DNA of 64,000 nt from Chitinophagaceae bacterium. GTDB lineage: Bacteria; Bacteroidota; Bacteroidia; Chitinophagales; Chitinophagaceae. The stretch lies in NCBI GenBank assembly GCA_017853575.1, contig JAFMJI010000001.1:124001-188000 (forward strand), written 5' to 3'. Of this stretch, positions 23,940 to 31,862 are shown one piece after another (within the stretch, counting starts at the first letter, position 1; each line of letters begins with the position of its first letter). Both the position numbers and the translations under genes were made by a program. The notes beneath the pieces were generated by a model. That model had not been told where the DNA came from, ran no database searches, and was given only the letters and a program-made list of their open reading frames with translations.

Positions 23940-25383
23940 TGATCCAATTTTTTGATTCCTGTTCTATATGGCGAACAACGGTATTGACCTTATACTTATC
24001 CCTTAAATGCTCGGCCAACTTATCCGCGGCAAATACACTGCGGTGTTGACCGCCTGTACATCCAAAGCTGATGGTCAATCCCTCAAAACTTCTTTTGATA
24101 TAATCTTCTATAGAGATATCAATCATGCCAAAAACATGTTGCAAAAACGAAGACATATTTGTTTTGTGCATCAAAAACTCTTGAACAGGCTTGTCTCTTC
24201 CAGTGAGTGTTTTGTATTCATCCAAACGTCCCGGATTCAAAATACCCCTGCAATCAAAAACATATCCTCCACCATTTCCAAATTGATCTTCAGGAATTCC
24301 TTTTCGGTAGGAAAAACTATTTATATGAACTGTAAGTTTACAATCAGGACCAGCAACAACTGTTGCAAATTTTTCCAAGACTTCATCAGCAACGATGGCA
24401 TTCAGCACTTTCTGAAGAGCTGGTAATCTGATTGGTAAATGTTTGTTTTCCAAAAACCATTTAAGATTGTTCAATGCAAACGGAATACTTGCTATAAAAT
24501 GTGGTTTTCGTTCGAACAATCCTCTGAAACCATAGGCACCCAGCGTTTGCAGCATTCTAATCAAAACAAATCCATCATAATTTGCCATAAAATCTTGCTT
24601 TCGCAATGTTCCCTCCAGCAATTCATTGGCATGATCAAAATAGTAGTTCACCAACTCATCTCTCCATTCATATGGCATTTGAGCTCTGGCCTGCCATAAC
24701 AATGATGCAATATCATATTGCAGTGCACCTTGCATGCCCCCTTGGTAATCAATGAACCAAATTTTTTCATCTTTGATCATTACGTTTCTGCTCTGGCAAT
24801 CTCGGTGCATGAAAAATTGGTTTTCCTCTTGCATGAGATAACTGCTGAGCATTTCAAAATCATTCAACAACAAATTTTTATCATATGGCAAATCCAATGC
24901 TCTTACGAAGTAGTATAAAAAATAAAGGAGATCAGAATAAATGGCCTGTTTGTCGAATGACCTGGTTGCTATACAATTGTTGTAGTCAATGTTTTTTCCT
25001 CCAACAATTTGCAATTGTGCGAGAGACCTACATGTTTTTTGAAAAAGAGATTTTACATTTTCAGAAAACCCTTCCTTTTGCATAATGTCAAAAAGGGATA
25101 GATCCCCCAGATCAGACTGCACATAAAATTGTTGTTGGGGATCTACGAATTCAATGCTAGGCACAGAAAGACCTTGATCAGTAAAATGTTTTGTAAATGA
25201 AACAAAGGCATTGTTTTCTGGAATATTGGCTGGATTGTACGTCAAAATATAAGATGCTGGCCCTTTGGTCAACCTGAAGTACTGGCGATTGCTTCCAGCC
25301 TGTTTCAGGGATTGAATTTCAACATTCCCCTTGCCATCCCATTTTTTTACAGCTTCTGTGATTTTGTCAAATGCGTTGTGCAT
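23926..25383 (-). CDS. AmgK-like sugar kinase fused to RapZ C-terminal domain
   Basis: 485 residues in two parts. Residues 1 to about 330 are an aminoglycoside-phosphotransferase-like kinase: nucleotide loop AGSNRQYFRL (29-38), catalytic HRDCQSRN (193-200) and metal-binding IDYQGGMQG (211-219), the same form as in the MurNAc/GlcNAc 1-kinase AmgK. Residues 349-475 match the C-terminal domain of RapZ: SFSYRKGIP, FDCRGILNPG, TGRDKPVQEFL and ISFGCTGGQHRS. The N-terminal P-loop kinase half of RapZ is absent. In E. coli the RapZ C-terminal domain senses glucosamine-6-phosphate and binds small RNA and RNase E. Here it could let amino-sugar levels control the kinase, which is inference. The start ATG lies four bases after TAACTTTG. 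Confidence 0.85.
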   Translation of the reverse strand: MHNAFDKITEAVKKWDGKGNVEIQSLKQAGSNRQYFRLTKGPASYILTYNPANIPENNAFVSFTKHFTDQGLSVPSIEFVDPQQQFYVQSDLGDLSLFDIMQKEGFSENVKSLFQKTCRSLAQLQIVGGKNIDYNNCIATRSFDKQAIYSDLLYFLYYFVRALDLPYDKNLLLNDFEMLSSYLMQEENQFFMHRDCQSRNVMIKDEKIWFIDYQGGMQGALQYDIASLLWQARAQMPYEWRDELVNYYFDHANELLEGTLRKQDFMANYDGFVLIRMLQTLGAYGFRGLFERKPHFIASIPFALNNLKWFLENKHLPIRLPALQKVLNAIVADEVLEKFATVVAGPDCKLTVHINSFSYRKGIPEDQFGNGGGYVFDCRGILNPGRLDEYKTLTGRDKPVQEFLMHKTNMSSFLQHVFGMIDISIEDYIKRSFEGLTISFGCTGGQHRSVFAADKLAEHLRDKYKVNTVVRHIEQESKNWINEPY

Positions 25384-25387
25384 ATTG

Positions 25388-25395
25388 CAAAGTTA
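25388..25395 (-). promoter_or_regulatory. -7 box TAACTTTG, four bases before the kinase-RapZ start
   Basis: Minus-strand TAACTTTG then CAAT then ATG (25381-25383). If transcription starts about where TAnnTTTG promoters normally start, the mRNA begins at or next to the ATG. No TTG at the usual -33 distance. Confidence 0.5.
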
Positions 25396-25425
25396 TTCTT
25401 TATTCATAAAAGAATCGGAGGGTTG

Positions 25426-25433
25426 TATCTTTG
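25426..25433 (+). promoter_or_regulatory. -7 box TATCTTTG, four bases before the trmH-like start
   Basis: Plus-strand TATCTTTG then ACAA then ATG (25438). It faces the divergent box at 25388-25395; the two promoters share a 54-bp gap. No TTG at the usual -33 distance. A second in-frame ATG at 25453 is an alternative start. Confidence 0.5.
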
Positions 25434-25437
25434 ACAA

Positions 25438-25974
25438 ATGCAGAAGAAGGAAATGGACGAATTGGGCCGATTGAGCAAAACCGCGTATCAGCATGCGAGT
25501 AAAATGCCCATTGCATTGATCCTGGAAAATGTGAGAAGCATGCACAATGTGGGAAGTGTTTTTAGAACATCAGACGCATTTCTGGTTAATAAAATATACC
25601 TGTGTGGTTATACTCCAAGACCCCCTCACAGAGATATTCAAAAAACTGCACTTGGAGCCACTGATACAGTTGCTTGGGAAGGATTTGAAAATATTGAAAG
25701 ATGTATTCAAGAATTAAAAAATGATGGATATAAAATATTTGCAGTAGAGCAGGTACATGGTAGTATTTCCCTGGACAATTTTATACTTGAATCAAAAGAA
25801 CCCATTGCATTGATATTTGGGAATGAAGCCCAGGGAGTAGATGCAAATACCATAAAATTATGCGACGGCTCCATTGAAATTCCTCAATTTGGAAGCAAGC
25901 ATTCCTTCAACATCAGTGTTTCTGCAGGAATTGTTTTGTGGGAAATTTATAAACAAATGAAGCAGCTTAGATGA
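25438..25974 (+). CDS. TrmH/SpoU-family RNA 2'-O-methyltransferase
   Basis: 178 residues, one SPOUT domain and no large N-terminal extension. The three SpoU motifs are present: ALILENVRSMHNVGSVFRTSDAF (motif 1, with the Asn and Arg used for RNA and catalysis, split around residue 30), PIALIFGNEAQGVDA (motif 2, the SAM-knot Glu) and IPQFGSKHSFNISVSAGIVLWE (motif 3). Members 2'-O-methylate tRNA or rRNA; the target here is unknown. Either the ATG at 25438 or the one at 25453 may be used; both keep the domain. It is first in a tightly packed trmH-ubiA-ruvX operon, overlapping ubiA by four bases. Confidence 0.9.
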   Translation: MQKKEMDELGRLSKTAYQHASKMPIALILENVRSMHNVGSVFRTSDAFLVNKIYLCGYTPRPPHRDIQKTALGATDTVAWEGFENIERCIQELKNDGYKIFAVEQVHGSISLDNFILESKEPIALIFGNEAQGVDANTIKLCDGSIEIPQFGSKHSFNISVSAGIVLWEIYKQMKQLR

Positions 25975-26879
25975 AAAAAATTGCGCAATATCTTTCACTG
26001 GTTAAATTTTCACATACCATTTTTGCAATGCCTTTTGCCATTGTTGGTTTCTTTATTGGTGTAATGCAAGTGCAGAAAAGTGAAATAAATTTATCTGGCA
26101 TAGAAAAAGTAATTGCATACTTCAGCAGTCAGTGGATGATTTTTCTTTACATCATCCTATGTATGATTTTTGCAAGAAGTGCAGCCATGGCATTTAATCG
26201 TTATCTCGATAGAGAATTTGATGCAAAAAATCCGCGCACAGCCATCCGTGAAATTCCAAAAGGTATTATTAGTCCTGCCAGCGCTCTTCGATTTACAATC
26301 ATAAATTCTATTCTCTTCATGGGAAGTGCCTGGATGATCAATAAGATTTGCTTTTTACTCTCCCCGATCGCATTGCTTGTCATTTTAGGATACAGCTATA
26401 CAAAAAGATTCACTGCACTTTGTCACATTATCCTCGGACTCGGACTCTCGTTGGCGCCAGTTGGGGCTTTTATTGCTGTGACAGAGCAGGTAAATATTTC
26501 AATAGTGCTGTTATCATCAGCGGTGATTGGATGGGTTAGCGGATTTGATATCATATACGCACTTCAAGATGATGCATTCGATGCTTCACAAGGCCTTTAC
26601 TCCATTCCAAGTTTTCTTGGAAGGAGAAATGCACTGCTTTTTTCAAGAATATTGCACTCGATAACTGGACTTCTTTTGGCAGTATTGGCTTATACTTATG
26701 GATTTCATTGGATCTATGCAATTGGATATATTATTTATATTTCAATGCTTGTTTATCAACAAAGCATTGTAAAAGAAAATGATTTGAGTAGAGTCAACAT
26801 TGCATTCATGACGGCAAATGGAATTGCAAGCATCTTTTTTGCAGTTTTTACTATTACTGATTTGATTTATTTTGGATAG
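25971..26879 (+). CDS. mqnP: UbiA-family prenyltransferase, probably MqnP of menaquinone synthesis
   Basis: 302 residues, about eight to nine membrane segments. The first Asp-rich, Mg-diphosphate motif is MAFNRYLDREFDAKNPRTA (Asn and two Asp, near residues 75-93), and the second is YALQDDAFDASQGLYSIP near 198. The length and the KFSHTIFAMPFA start fit the 4-hydroxybenzoate-prenyltransferase-like group that bacteria with the futalosine pathway use to prenylate 1,4-dihydroxy-6-naphthoate. Since this window also has mqnB and mqnD, and Bacteroidota respire with menaquinone, MqnP is the likely role; a 4-hydroxybenzoate substrate is unlikely. The ruvX ATG follows its stop codon with no gap. Confidence 0.85.
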   Translation: MKKIAQYLSLVKFSHTIFAMPFAIVGFFIGVMQVQKSEINLSGIEKVIAYFSSQWMIFLYIILCMIFARSAAMAFNRYLDREFDAKNPRTAIREIPKGIISPASALRFTIINSILFMGSAWMINKICFLLSPIALLVILGYSYTKRFTALCHIILGLGLSLAPVGAFIAVTEQVNISIVLLSSAVIGWVSGFDIIYALQDDAFDASQGLYSIPSFLGRRNALLFSRILHSITGLLLAVLAYTYGFHWIYAIGYIIYISMLVYQQSIVKENDLSRVNIAFMTANGIASIFFAVFTITDLIYFG

Positions 26880-27296
26880 ATGGGAAGAATCTTAGCACTA
26901 GACTACGGAATGAAAAGAACTGGAATTGCAGTTACAGATCCATTGAAAATTATTGCAAATGGATTAATTACCATTGAAACAGAAAAGCTCTTTGATTTTT
27001 TAAAAGATTATTCAAACAAAGAATCAATTGAAAAAATTATAATTGGAAACCCGCTCAATTTAGATGGGAGCCCAACTGATGCTACACCTGCAGTTCATCA
27101 TTGCATCCGCAGACTCAGAAATACTTTCCCAACCTTGCCTATCATTTCGGTTGACGAAAGATACAGTTCAAAAATGGCCTCGAATGCGATGTTGGAAATG
27201 GGTATGAAAAAAAAGGACAGAAGAGAAAAATCTAATATCGATTTGATTGCTGCTACTATGTTGTTACAAGATTACTTAGGGAACAACATTTTATAA
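26880..27296 (+). CDS. ruvX: Putative Holliday-junction resolvase RuvX/YqgF
   Basis: 138 residues, RNase-H-like fold. The first acidic strand ILALDYGMKRTGIAVTDP (residues 4-21), the second IIGNPLNLDGSPTDA, VDERYSSKMASNAM with the conserved Asp-Glu-Arg, and a final KSNIDLIAATMLLQDYL with the last Asp are all there. YqgF proteins have been linked to processing of the 16S rRNA 5' end (pre-16S nuclease) and proposed as Holliday-junction resolvases; the first is the better-supported role. It is last of the trmH-ubiA-ruvX operon, and its 3' end overlaps that of the convergent def gene by 25 bp. Confidence 0.93.
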   Translation: MGRILALDYGMKRTGIAVTDPLKIIANGLITIETEKLFDFLKDYSNKESIEKIIIGNPLNLDGSPTDATPAVHHCIRRLRNTFPTLPIISVDERYSSKMASNAMLEMGMKKKDRREKSNIDLIAATMLLQDYLGNNIL

Positions 27297-27850
27297 CCTG
27301 GCTTCACCCTTCCGGCGCTGATATCATCAAGTTTTTTCTTTAGCAATTTTCTTTTAATCAATGAGATTCGATCAATGAAAAGTTTTCCATCTATGTGATC
27401 ATACTCATGTTGTATCACCCGTGCATTAAGCCCCCGGTAGGTTTCCGTTTTTTGAACAAAGTGTTCATCGCAGTACGACAAAGTGATGATGTTTTCTCTT
27501 GTAACTTCTTCTCTGAAGCCAGGCAAACTCAAACAACCTTCATCACAGCTCCACTCATGTCCGCTTCGTTCAGTGATATGCGCATTGATGAAAACTTTTT
27601 TCATTCCTTGCTCACCCTCAAATTGGTCTTTTTCATCCTCATCACTGTTGTTATATACTTGCTCTGTATCAATTACAAAAAGTCGAATGGACTTATTGAT
27701 TTGTGGAGCAGCGAGTCCCATGCCATGAGAATTGTACATGGTTTCCCACATATCAGCAATCAATACATCAAGATTGGGATAATCCTGGGTGATATCATCG
27801 CATACCTGTCGTAGTACAGGATGTCCATATGCAACTACGGGAAGAATCAT
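27272..27850 (-). CDS. def: Peptide deformylase
   Basis: 192 residues. It removes the formyl group from the initiator methionine of new proteins. The three motifs are GMGLAAPQI (G-x-G-x-A-A-x-Q), EGCLSLPG (metal-binding Cys) and QHEYDHIDGKLFIDR (HExxH, two metal-binding His). The N-terminus MILPVVAYGHPVLRQ matches the family directly, so the ATG at 27848-27850 is firm. That matters because a TATCTTTG box ends just four bases upstream, predicting a leaderless mRNA. It is downstream of the glucan phosphorylase gene on the same strand but has its own promoter box. Confidence 0.97.
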   Translation of the reverse strand: MILPVVAYGHPVLRQVCDDITQDYPNLDVLIADMWETMYNSHGMGLAAPQINKSIRLFVIDTEQVYNNSDEDEKDQFEGEQGMKKVFINAHITERSGHEWSCDEGCLSLPGFREEVTRENIITLSYCDEHFVQKTETYRGLNARVIQHEYDHIDGKLFIDRISLIKRKLLKKKLDDISAGRVKPGYKMLFPK

Positions 27851-27854
27851 ACTG

Positions 27855-27862
27855 CAAAGATA
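27855..27862 (-). promoter_or_regulatory. -7 box TATCTTTG, four bases before the def start
   Basis: Minus-strand TATCTTTG then CAGT then ATG. The box lies 8 bp after the stop codon of the upstream phosphorylase gene. The def N-terminus is conserved, so the start codon cannot easily be moved downstream. Confidence 0.55.
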
Positions 27863-27870
27863 CTGAAGAT

Positions 27871-29532
27871 CTATCCGTTGTAGAGAAGGTCGTAGTATTC
27901 AGTTGCCATTCTGTTAGAATCGAATCTGAACCGCACATCCTTCATGCCATTCTGAACCACTTGGCGCCATGTATGAGGTGCGTCATAATAAAGCGGCAAA
28001 ACTTCTTCCTGCAAAATTCTATATAGTTCATTCATGTCATAATCATCTTGATCATGTACATGCATGCTTTCGTAATCTTTTGGAGGAACTACAAATCCAT
28101 TATTTCCGTGATTGATGAATTCGACGATCCATCCATCATTGGTAGAAACATTGACTGCTCCATTCATGGCAGCCGTCATACCACTTGTTCCGGATGCTTC
28201 TCTTGGAACGCGGGGATTGTTCAACCATACATCTGCAGCTTGTTTCAGACGTTTACTTAAGCCGAGTTCATATCCTGTGCATACAGCCATGTTCTTATGA
28301 CTTTTGCTGAGATGCACAAGGTGATTGAATTCTGTGATGGCAGGATAATCCACAGGGTATGGTTTGCCAGCCCAAACAATTTGAACTGGATATTTTGAAT
28401 TGGAAAGAAGTGCTTCAAATCTTTCTCTGTCGCGGGTCAGCAGGTCTGCGCGCTTATACCCTGCAAATCTTCTTGCCCAAACAATGGTAAATACATCAGG
28501 ATCTAGCAATTTTCCAGTTTGATCTGCCACCAGATCGAAGGCTCTTTTTTTCAAGTATCTTTTTCTGTCAATAAACTTCTCGTCACTTTGCTCGTCCATT
28601 GCAAAATATAATTGCTTATCAGCCCAGTATCTCCAGTTTTGTGAATTAGTGATATGGATAATTGGACAAACATCATCATACTTGCCCCACATCTTTCTGC
28701 TCACATGACCGTGGAGTTCCGAAACAGCATTTGACAGTCTTGCAAATCTGAGTGCAGCGAGCGAGTGATTGAATTGATCGTCATCTGTTCCGGTGATCTC
28801 TCTCACCTTAGAAAGAGGCATTCCGCAGAAATAAGACATTTTTTCACAGAGGTATATATCGTGTTTTTCATTACCTGCTTCCTCAGGAGTATGTGTTGTA
28901 AATACCAATTGACGTTTCAATGCATCTAGGTCACCGCCATTTTTATTCAGCAGATAAAATGCGGATGAAATAGCATGTGCTTCATTTAAGTGGTACACAT
29001 CAGGTTTATATCCAAGCTCATCAATCAATTTTGCACCACCTACACCCAACAAGATAAACTGGGCAACTTTTGTTGCAACATTTGCATCATATAAACGATG
29101 GGTGATGGTTTGAGAAACATAGTCATTCTCAGGAAGATCAGTGCTCAATAAGAACAGTGGAGCCGATTTGAAAGTTTCTGGATTCAAGTAAAAAGCCTTG
29201 ACCCAAACAGGTGCATCATGGATCATAATTTGAAACTTGATGCCTGTATCTTCTAAAAAATTGTAAATCTTCTCATTCCATTGAACTTGCAACGTTTGAT
29301 CTTGGTTGCGTGCTTGATCATAGTATCCGTATTTCCATAGTATTCCTACACCAATGAGATGCTGACGCAATTCGTATGCACTTCTCAAATGGGATCCAGA
29401 TAAAAATCCCAATCCTCCACTATATATCTTCAAGGGCTGATGTACTGCAAACTCCATGGAGAAATATGCTACTCGCTTCGAAAACCTCGCGTCAATTGAA
29501 TATGGCAGTGAGTAGTTTTTGAAAATGGACAT
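27871..29532 (-). CDS. glgP: Alpha-glucan (glycogen/maltodextrin) phosphorylase, short GT35 type
   Basis: 553 residues from ATG 29530-29532 (MSIFKNYSLPYSIDARFSKRV); a frame extending 25 codons upstream is not conserved. This is the short form of GT35 phosphorylases, which release glucose-1-phosphate from alpha-1,4-glucans using pyridoxal phosphate. Visible are VAYFSMEFAVHQPLKIYSGG, HLNEAHAISSAFYLL, FTTHTPEEAGNEKHD, VWARRFAGYKRADLL with a substrate Arg/Lys, and EASGTSGMTAAMNGAVN near residue 470, the conserved cofactor and phosphate region. No other glycogen genes are close. It is divergent from the lipoprotein gene at 29685. Confidence 0.93.
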   Translation of the reverse strand: MSIFKNYSLPYSIDARFSKRVAYFSMEFAVHQPLKIYSGGLGFLSGSHLRSAYELRQHLIGVGILWKYGYYDQARNQDQTLQVQWNEKIYNFLEDTGIKFQIMIHDAPVWVKAFYLNPETFKSAPLFLLSTDLPENDYVSQTITHRLYDANVATKVAQFILLGVGGAKLIDELGYKPDVYHLNEAHAISSAFYLLNKNGGDLDALKRQLVFTTHTPEEAGNEKHDIYLCEKMSYFCGMPLSKVREITGTDDDQFNHSLAALRFARLSNAVSELHGHVSRKMWGKYDDVCPIIHITNSQNWRYWADKQLYFAMDEQSDEKFIDRKRYLKKRAFDLVADQTGKLLDPDVFTIVWARRFAGYKRADLLTRDRERFEALLSNSKYPVQIVWAGKPYPVDYPAITEFNHLVHLSKSHKNMAVCTGYELGLSKRLKQAADVWLNNPRVPREASGTSGMTAAMNGAVNVSTNDGWIVEFINHGNNGFVVPPKDYESMHVHDQDDYDMNELYRILQEEVLPLYYDAPHTWRQVVQNGMKDVRFRFDSNRMATEYYDLLYNG

Positions 29533-29662
29533 GATCCTGTGTTTGATGAGGGCGCAATATAACCTCAAAAAGGCAATGCATGAAATTAATATGTATTTTT
29601 TACACAATGTGTGGAGAACTTTGCTTTCAGAAGGTTACCTCCATGTATTTGCGGAAAAAAAC

Positions 29663-29670
29663 TACATTTG
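29663..29670 (+). promoter_or_regulatory. Candidate -7 box (TACATTTG) of the lipoprotein gene
   Basis: Plus-strand TACATTTG ends 14 bp before the lipoprotein ATG at 29685. No TTG at a suitable distance upstream. Confidence 0.4.
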
Positions 29671-29684
29671 ACCAACCCTTTAAC

Positions 29685-30632
29685 ATGAAAAAAATAATTG
29701 CCTTTTTGCTATTGCTGACAGCGATGATTTCTTGCAATAAAAAGGCCAAAGATATCAACCAAGATGAGGGTGTCGTGGTAAGTGACTTTATACAATCATT
29801 CAACGTAGTTGAATTACCTGTTCAATTCAAGGCAGAATATTTTGATAAAAAAGAATCAGACAGTAATTATATAAAGCCTGCTGTTGTTTCAAAGTTTGTA
29901 CCTGACAGTATTTTTAAAAATGAATTAGGAAAATTAAAAGATGTAAAATTCTATCGCAAAGGAAGATTCACTGCAGAGGAAACAGAAGAAAAATATCTTT
30001 TCTTAACTGTACAAAAGAAAGAAAAGCGATTTGCATATATTCTATGTTTCGATAAAAATGAAATTTTCAAAACAGGAATGTTGCTGAGCGAGAAGAGCAT
30101 GAATCCAACTATAACCTACGAGGGAACATTGGATAAGCGACTCACCATTGTAAAATTAAAGAACAGCAATATCGGAACTGGCAAAGCATATTACAACAAG
30201 AGTGTTTATGTTTATAATACCGAAGGAGTTTTCACGTTGATTTTAACTGAGAGCAATGAGCCAGTTGTTGAAACTGAAGTATACAATCCCATTGACACCC
30301 TACCAATGACAGGGCCCTGGAGTGGAAACTATGTGCAAGACAAGAAAAATTTTATTTCAGTCAGAGATGGTGGCAAACCAGGAAAGCTTTTATTTTTTAT
30401 CAATGTTGATAAATATGGAAAATCTTGCACTGGCAGTCTCCGTGGAGATATGTCGCAAGTAAAACCAAAAGTTTTTCAGTACAATAAAGCAGACGACCAC
30501 TGTGTATTGGAATTTACTTTCAGCAGCAGTGGATTAAAAGTAAAAGAATTGGAAGCATGCGGAAACCACAGATCAGTGCGATGCAGCTTTGACGGAAGTT
30601 TTTCCAAGCAAAAAAAGAAAAGTAAAAAATAA
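29685..30632 (+). CDS. Uncharacterised predicted lipoprotein
   Basis: 315 residues from ATG 29685. An upstream in-frame start would add 35 codons before the signal peptide and cross the promoter box. The N-terminus MKKIIAFLLLLTAMISC is a lipoprotein signal with Cys17 as the likely lipidated residue, so the protein should sit on the inner or outer membrane. The rest is mixed alpha/beta with KFYRKGRFTAEETEEKYLFL, a central region around residues 100-200, and a C-terminal part with GPWSGNYVQDKKNFISV and SLRGDMSQVKP that looks like a beta-barrel lipocalin-like fold. The tail is Lys-rich. I do not recognise a family and assign no function. Confidence 0.8.
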   Translation: MKKIIAFLLLLTAMISCNKKAKDINQDEGVVVSDFIQSFNVVELPVQFKAEYFDKKESDSNYIKPAVVSKFVPDSIFKNELGKLKDVKFYRKGRFTAEETEEKYLFLTVQKKEKRFAYILCFDKNEIFKTGMLLSEKSMNPTITYEGTLDKRLTIVKLKNSNIGTGKAYYNKSVYVYNTEGVFTLILTESNEPVVETEVYNPIDTLPMTGPWSGNYVQDKKNFISVRDGGKPGKLLFFINVDKYGKSCTGSLRGDMSQVKPKVFQYNKADDHCVLEFTFSSSGLKVKELEACGNHRSVRCSFDGSFSKQKKKSKK

Positions 30633-30633
30633 A

Positions 30634-31842
30634 TCACAGGATCTGTCCTTGCAGTAAATCTTCCAATGTTTCTCTTCGGCGAATTAATTTCAGCTGACCT
30701 TTATTCACCAGTACTTCTGCTGGCCTTGCTCTTGAATTAAATCGACTGCTCATTTCAAATCCGTAAGCTCCAGCGTTGTTAAACAACAAAATATCGCCAG
30801 GATTCACTTCATGTAATTCTCTGTCCCATGCGAATGTATCGGTTTCACAAATATTTCCAACAACATTGTATGTTTTCACAGGACCTTTCGGATTGCTGAT
30901 GTTGGTGATGATATGATAGGCATCATAAAACATAGGTCGGATTAAATGATTGAACCCGCTGTCGACTCCAACAAAATTTCTTGTTGGATTTTCTTTTATA
31001 ACATTTGCTTTGGTGAGAAAATAACCTGCCTCACTTACTAAAAATTTTCCCGGCTCAAACCAAATTTGAAATGTCTTATTGGTCGAAGCTTTGAACGCAT
31101 CAAGCATTTCAGCAAGCTTCGCGCCCAGTTCTTCAACATTGGAACCTTTTTCATCTGGCTTGTATGGAACCTTGAAGCCACCACCCAAGTCTATCACAGA
31201 AAGATCATCAAACTGTTTACTTAATTCAAGCATGAGTTGAAGTCCGTTGATAAATACCTCCAAGTCCTTTATCTCACTACCGGTGTGCAGGTGCAACCCC
31301 TTAATTACAACACCAGTTTGTTTTTTGATATCGAGTATTTGGCTGACTTGATTAATAGAAACACCAAATTTTGAATCAACATGCCCAGTGGAGATTTTTA
31401 TATTCCCACCAGCCATGATATGAGGATTGATGCGAACTACAACGGGATATGAATTCCCATATATATTACCGAACTGTTGTAAAATGTCAAGATTATCAAT
31501 ATTGATGTTTACTTTCAGATCCACTGCTTCTTTGTAATCATCAATTGAAACACTGTTTGGGGTAAAAATAATTTTATTAGACTGAAATCCGGCTTTGAGT
31601 GCAAATTGCACTTCATTTAAACTCACACAATCGATTCCGGATCCAAGTTGCTGGAGTATTCTTAAGACATTGATGTTGCTGAGTGCCTTGCAAGCATAAA
31701 ATATTTTTACATCAGATTTTCTGAATGCATGCGACAGCTTTGAGTATTGAAAATGAATACGTTCTTCATCGTATACATACAATGGAGTAGAAAATTCATT
31801 CGCGGCTTTAAGTAAAATTTCGTTTGAGAGTGTTGGAGCCAT
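30634..31842 (-). CDS. lysA: Diaminopimelate decarboxylase
   Basis: 402 residues, fold-type III PLP enzyme catalysing the last step of lysine synthesis. The cofactor lysine is in FYACKALSNINVLR (near residue 48); the glycine-rich phosphate loop is DLGGGF, HLHTGSEI follows the conserved HVGS-like position (here H-T-G-S), and the C-terminal catalytic Cys block is GNICETDTFAWDRELHEVNPGD with NNAGAYGFEMSSRFN. The variations HTGS and ICET are within family limits. It starts 20 bp after the scpB stop, so scpB and lysA are probably co-transcribed. Confidence 0.95.
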   Translation of the reverse strand: MAPTLSNEILLKAANEFSTPLYVYDEERIHFQYSKLSHAFRKSDVKIFYACKALSNINVLRILQQLGSGIDCVSLNEVQFALKAGFQSNKIIFTPNSVSIDDYKEAVDLKVNINIDNLDILQQFGNIYGNSYPVVVRINPHIMAGGNIKISTGHVDSKFGVSINQVSQILDIKKQTGVVIKGLHLHTGSEIKDLEVFINGLQLMLELSKQFDDLSVIDLGGGFKVPYKPDEKGSNVEELGAKLAEMLDAFKASTNKTFQIWFEPGKFLVSEAGYFLTKANVIKENPTRNFVGVDSGFNHLIRPMFYDAYHIITNISNPKGPVKTYNVVGNICETDTFAWDRELHEVNPGDILLFNNAGAYGFEMSSRFNSRARPAEVLVNKGQLKLIRRRETLEDLLQGQIL

Positions 31843-31862
31843 GTGTAGGTTTGAATTTAAAG

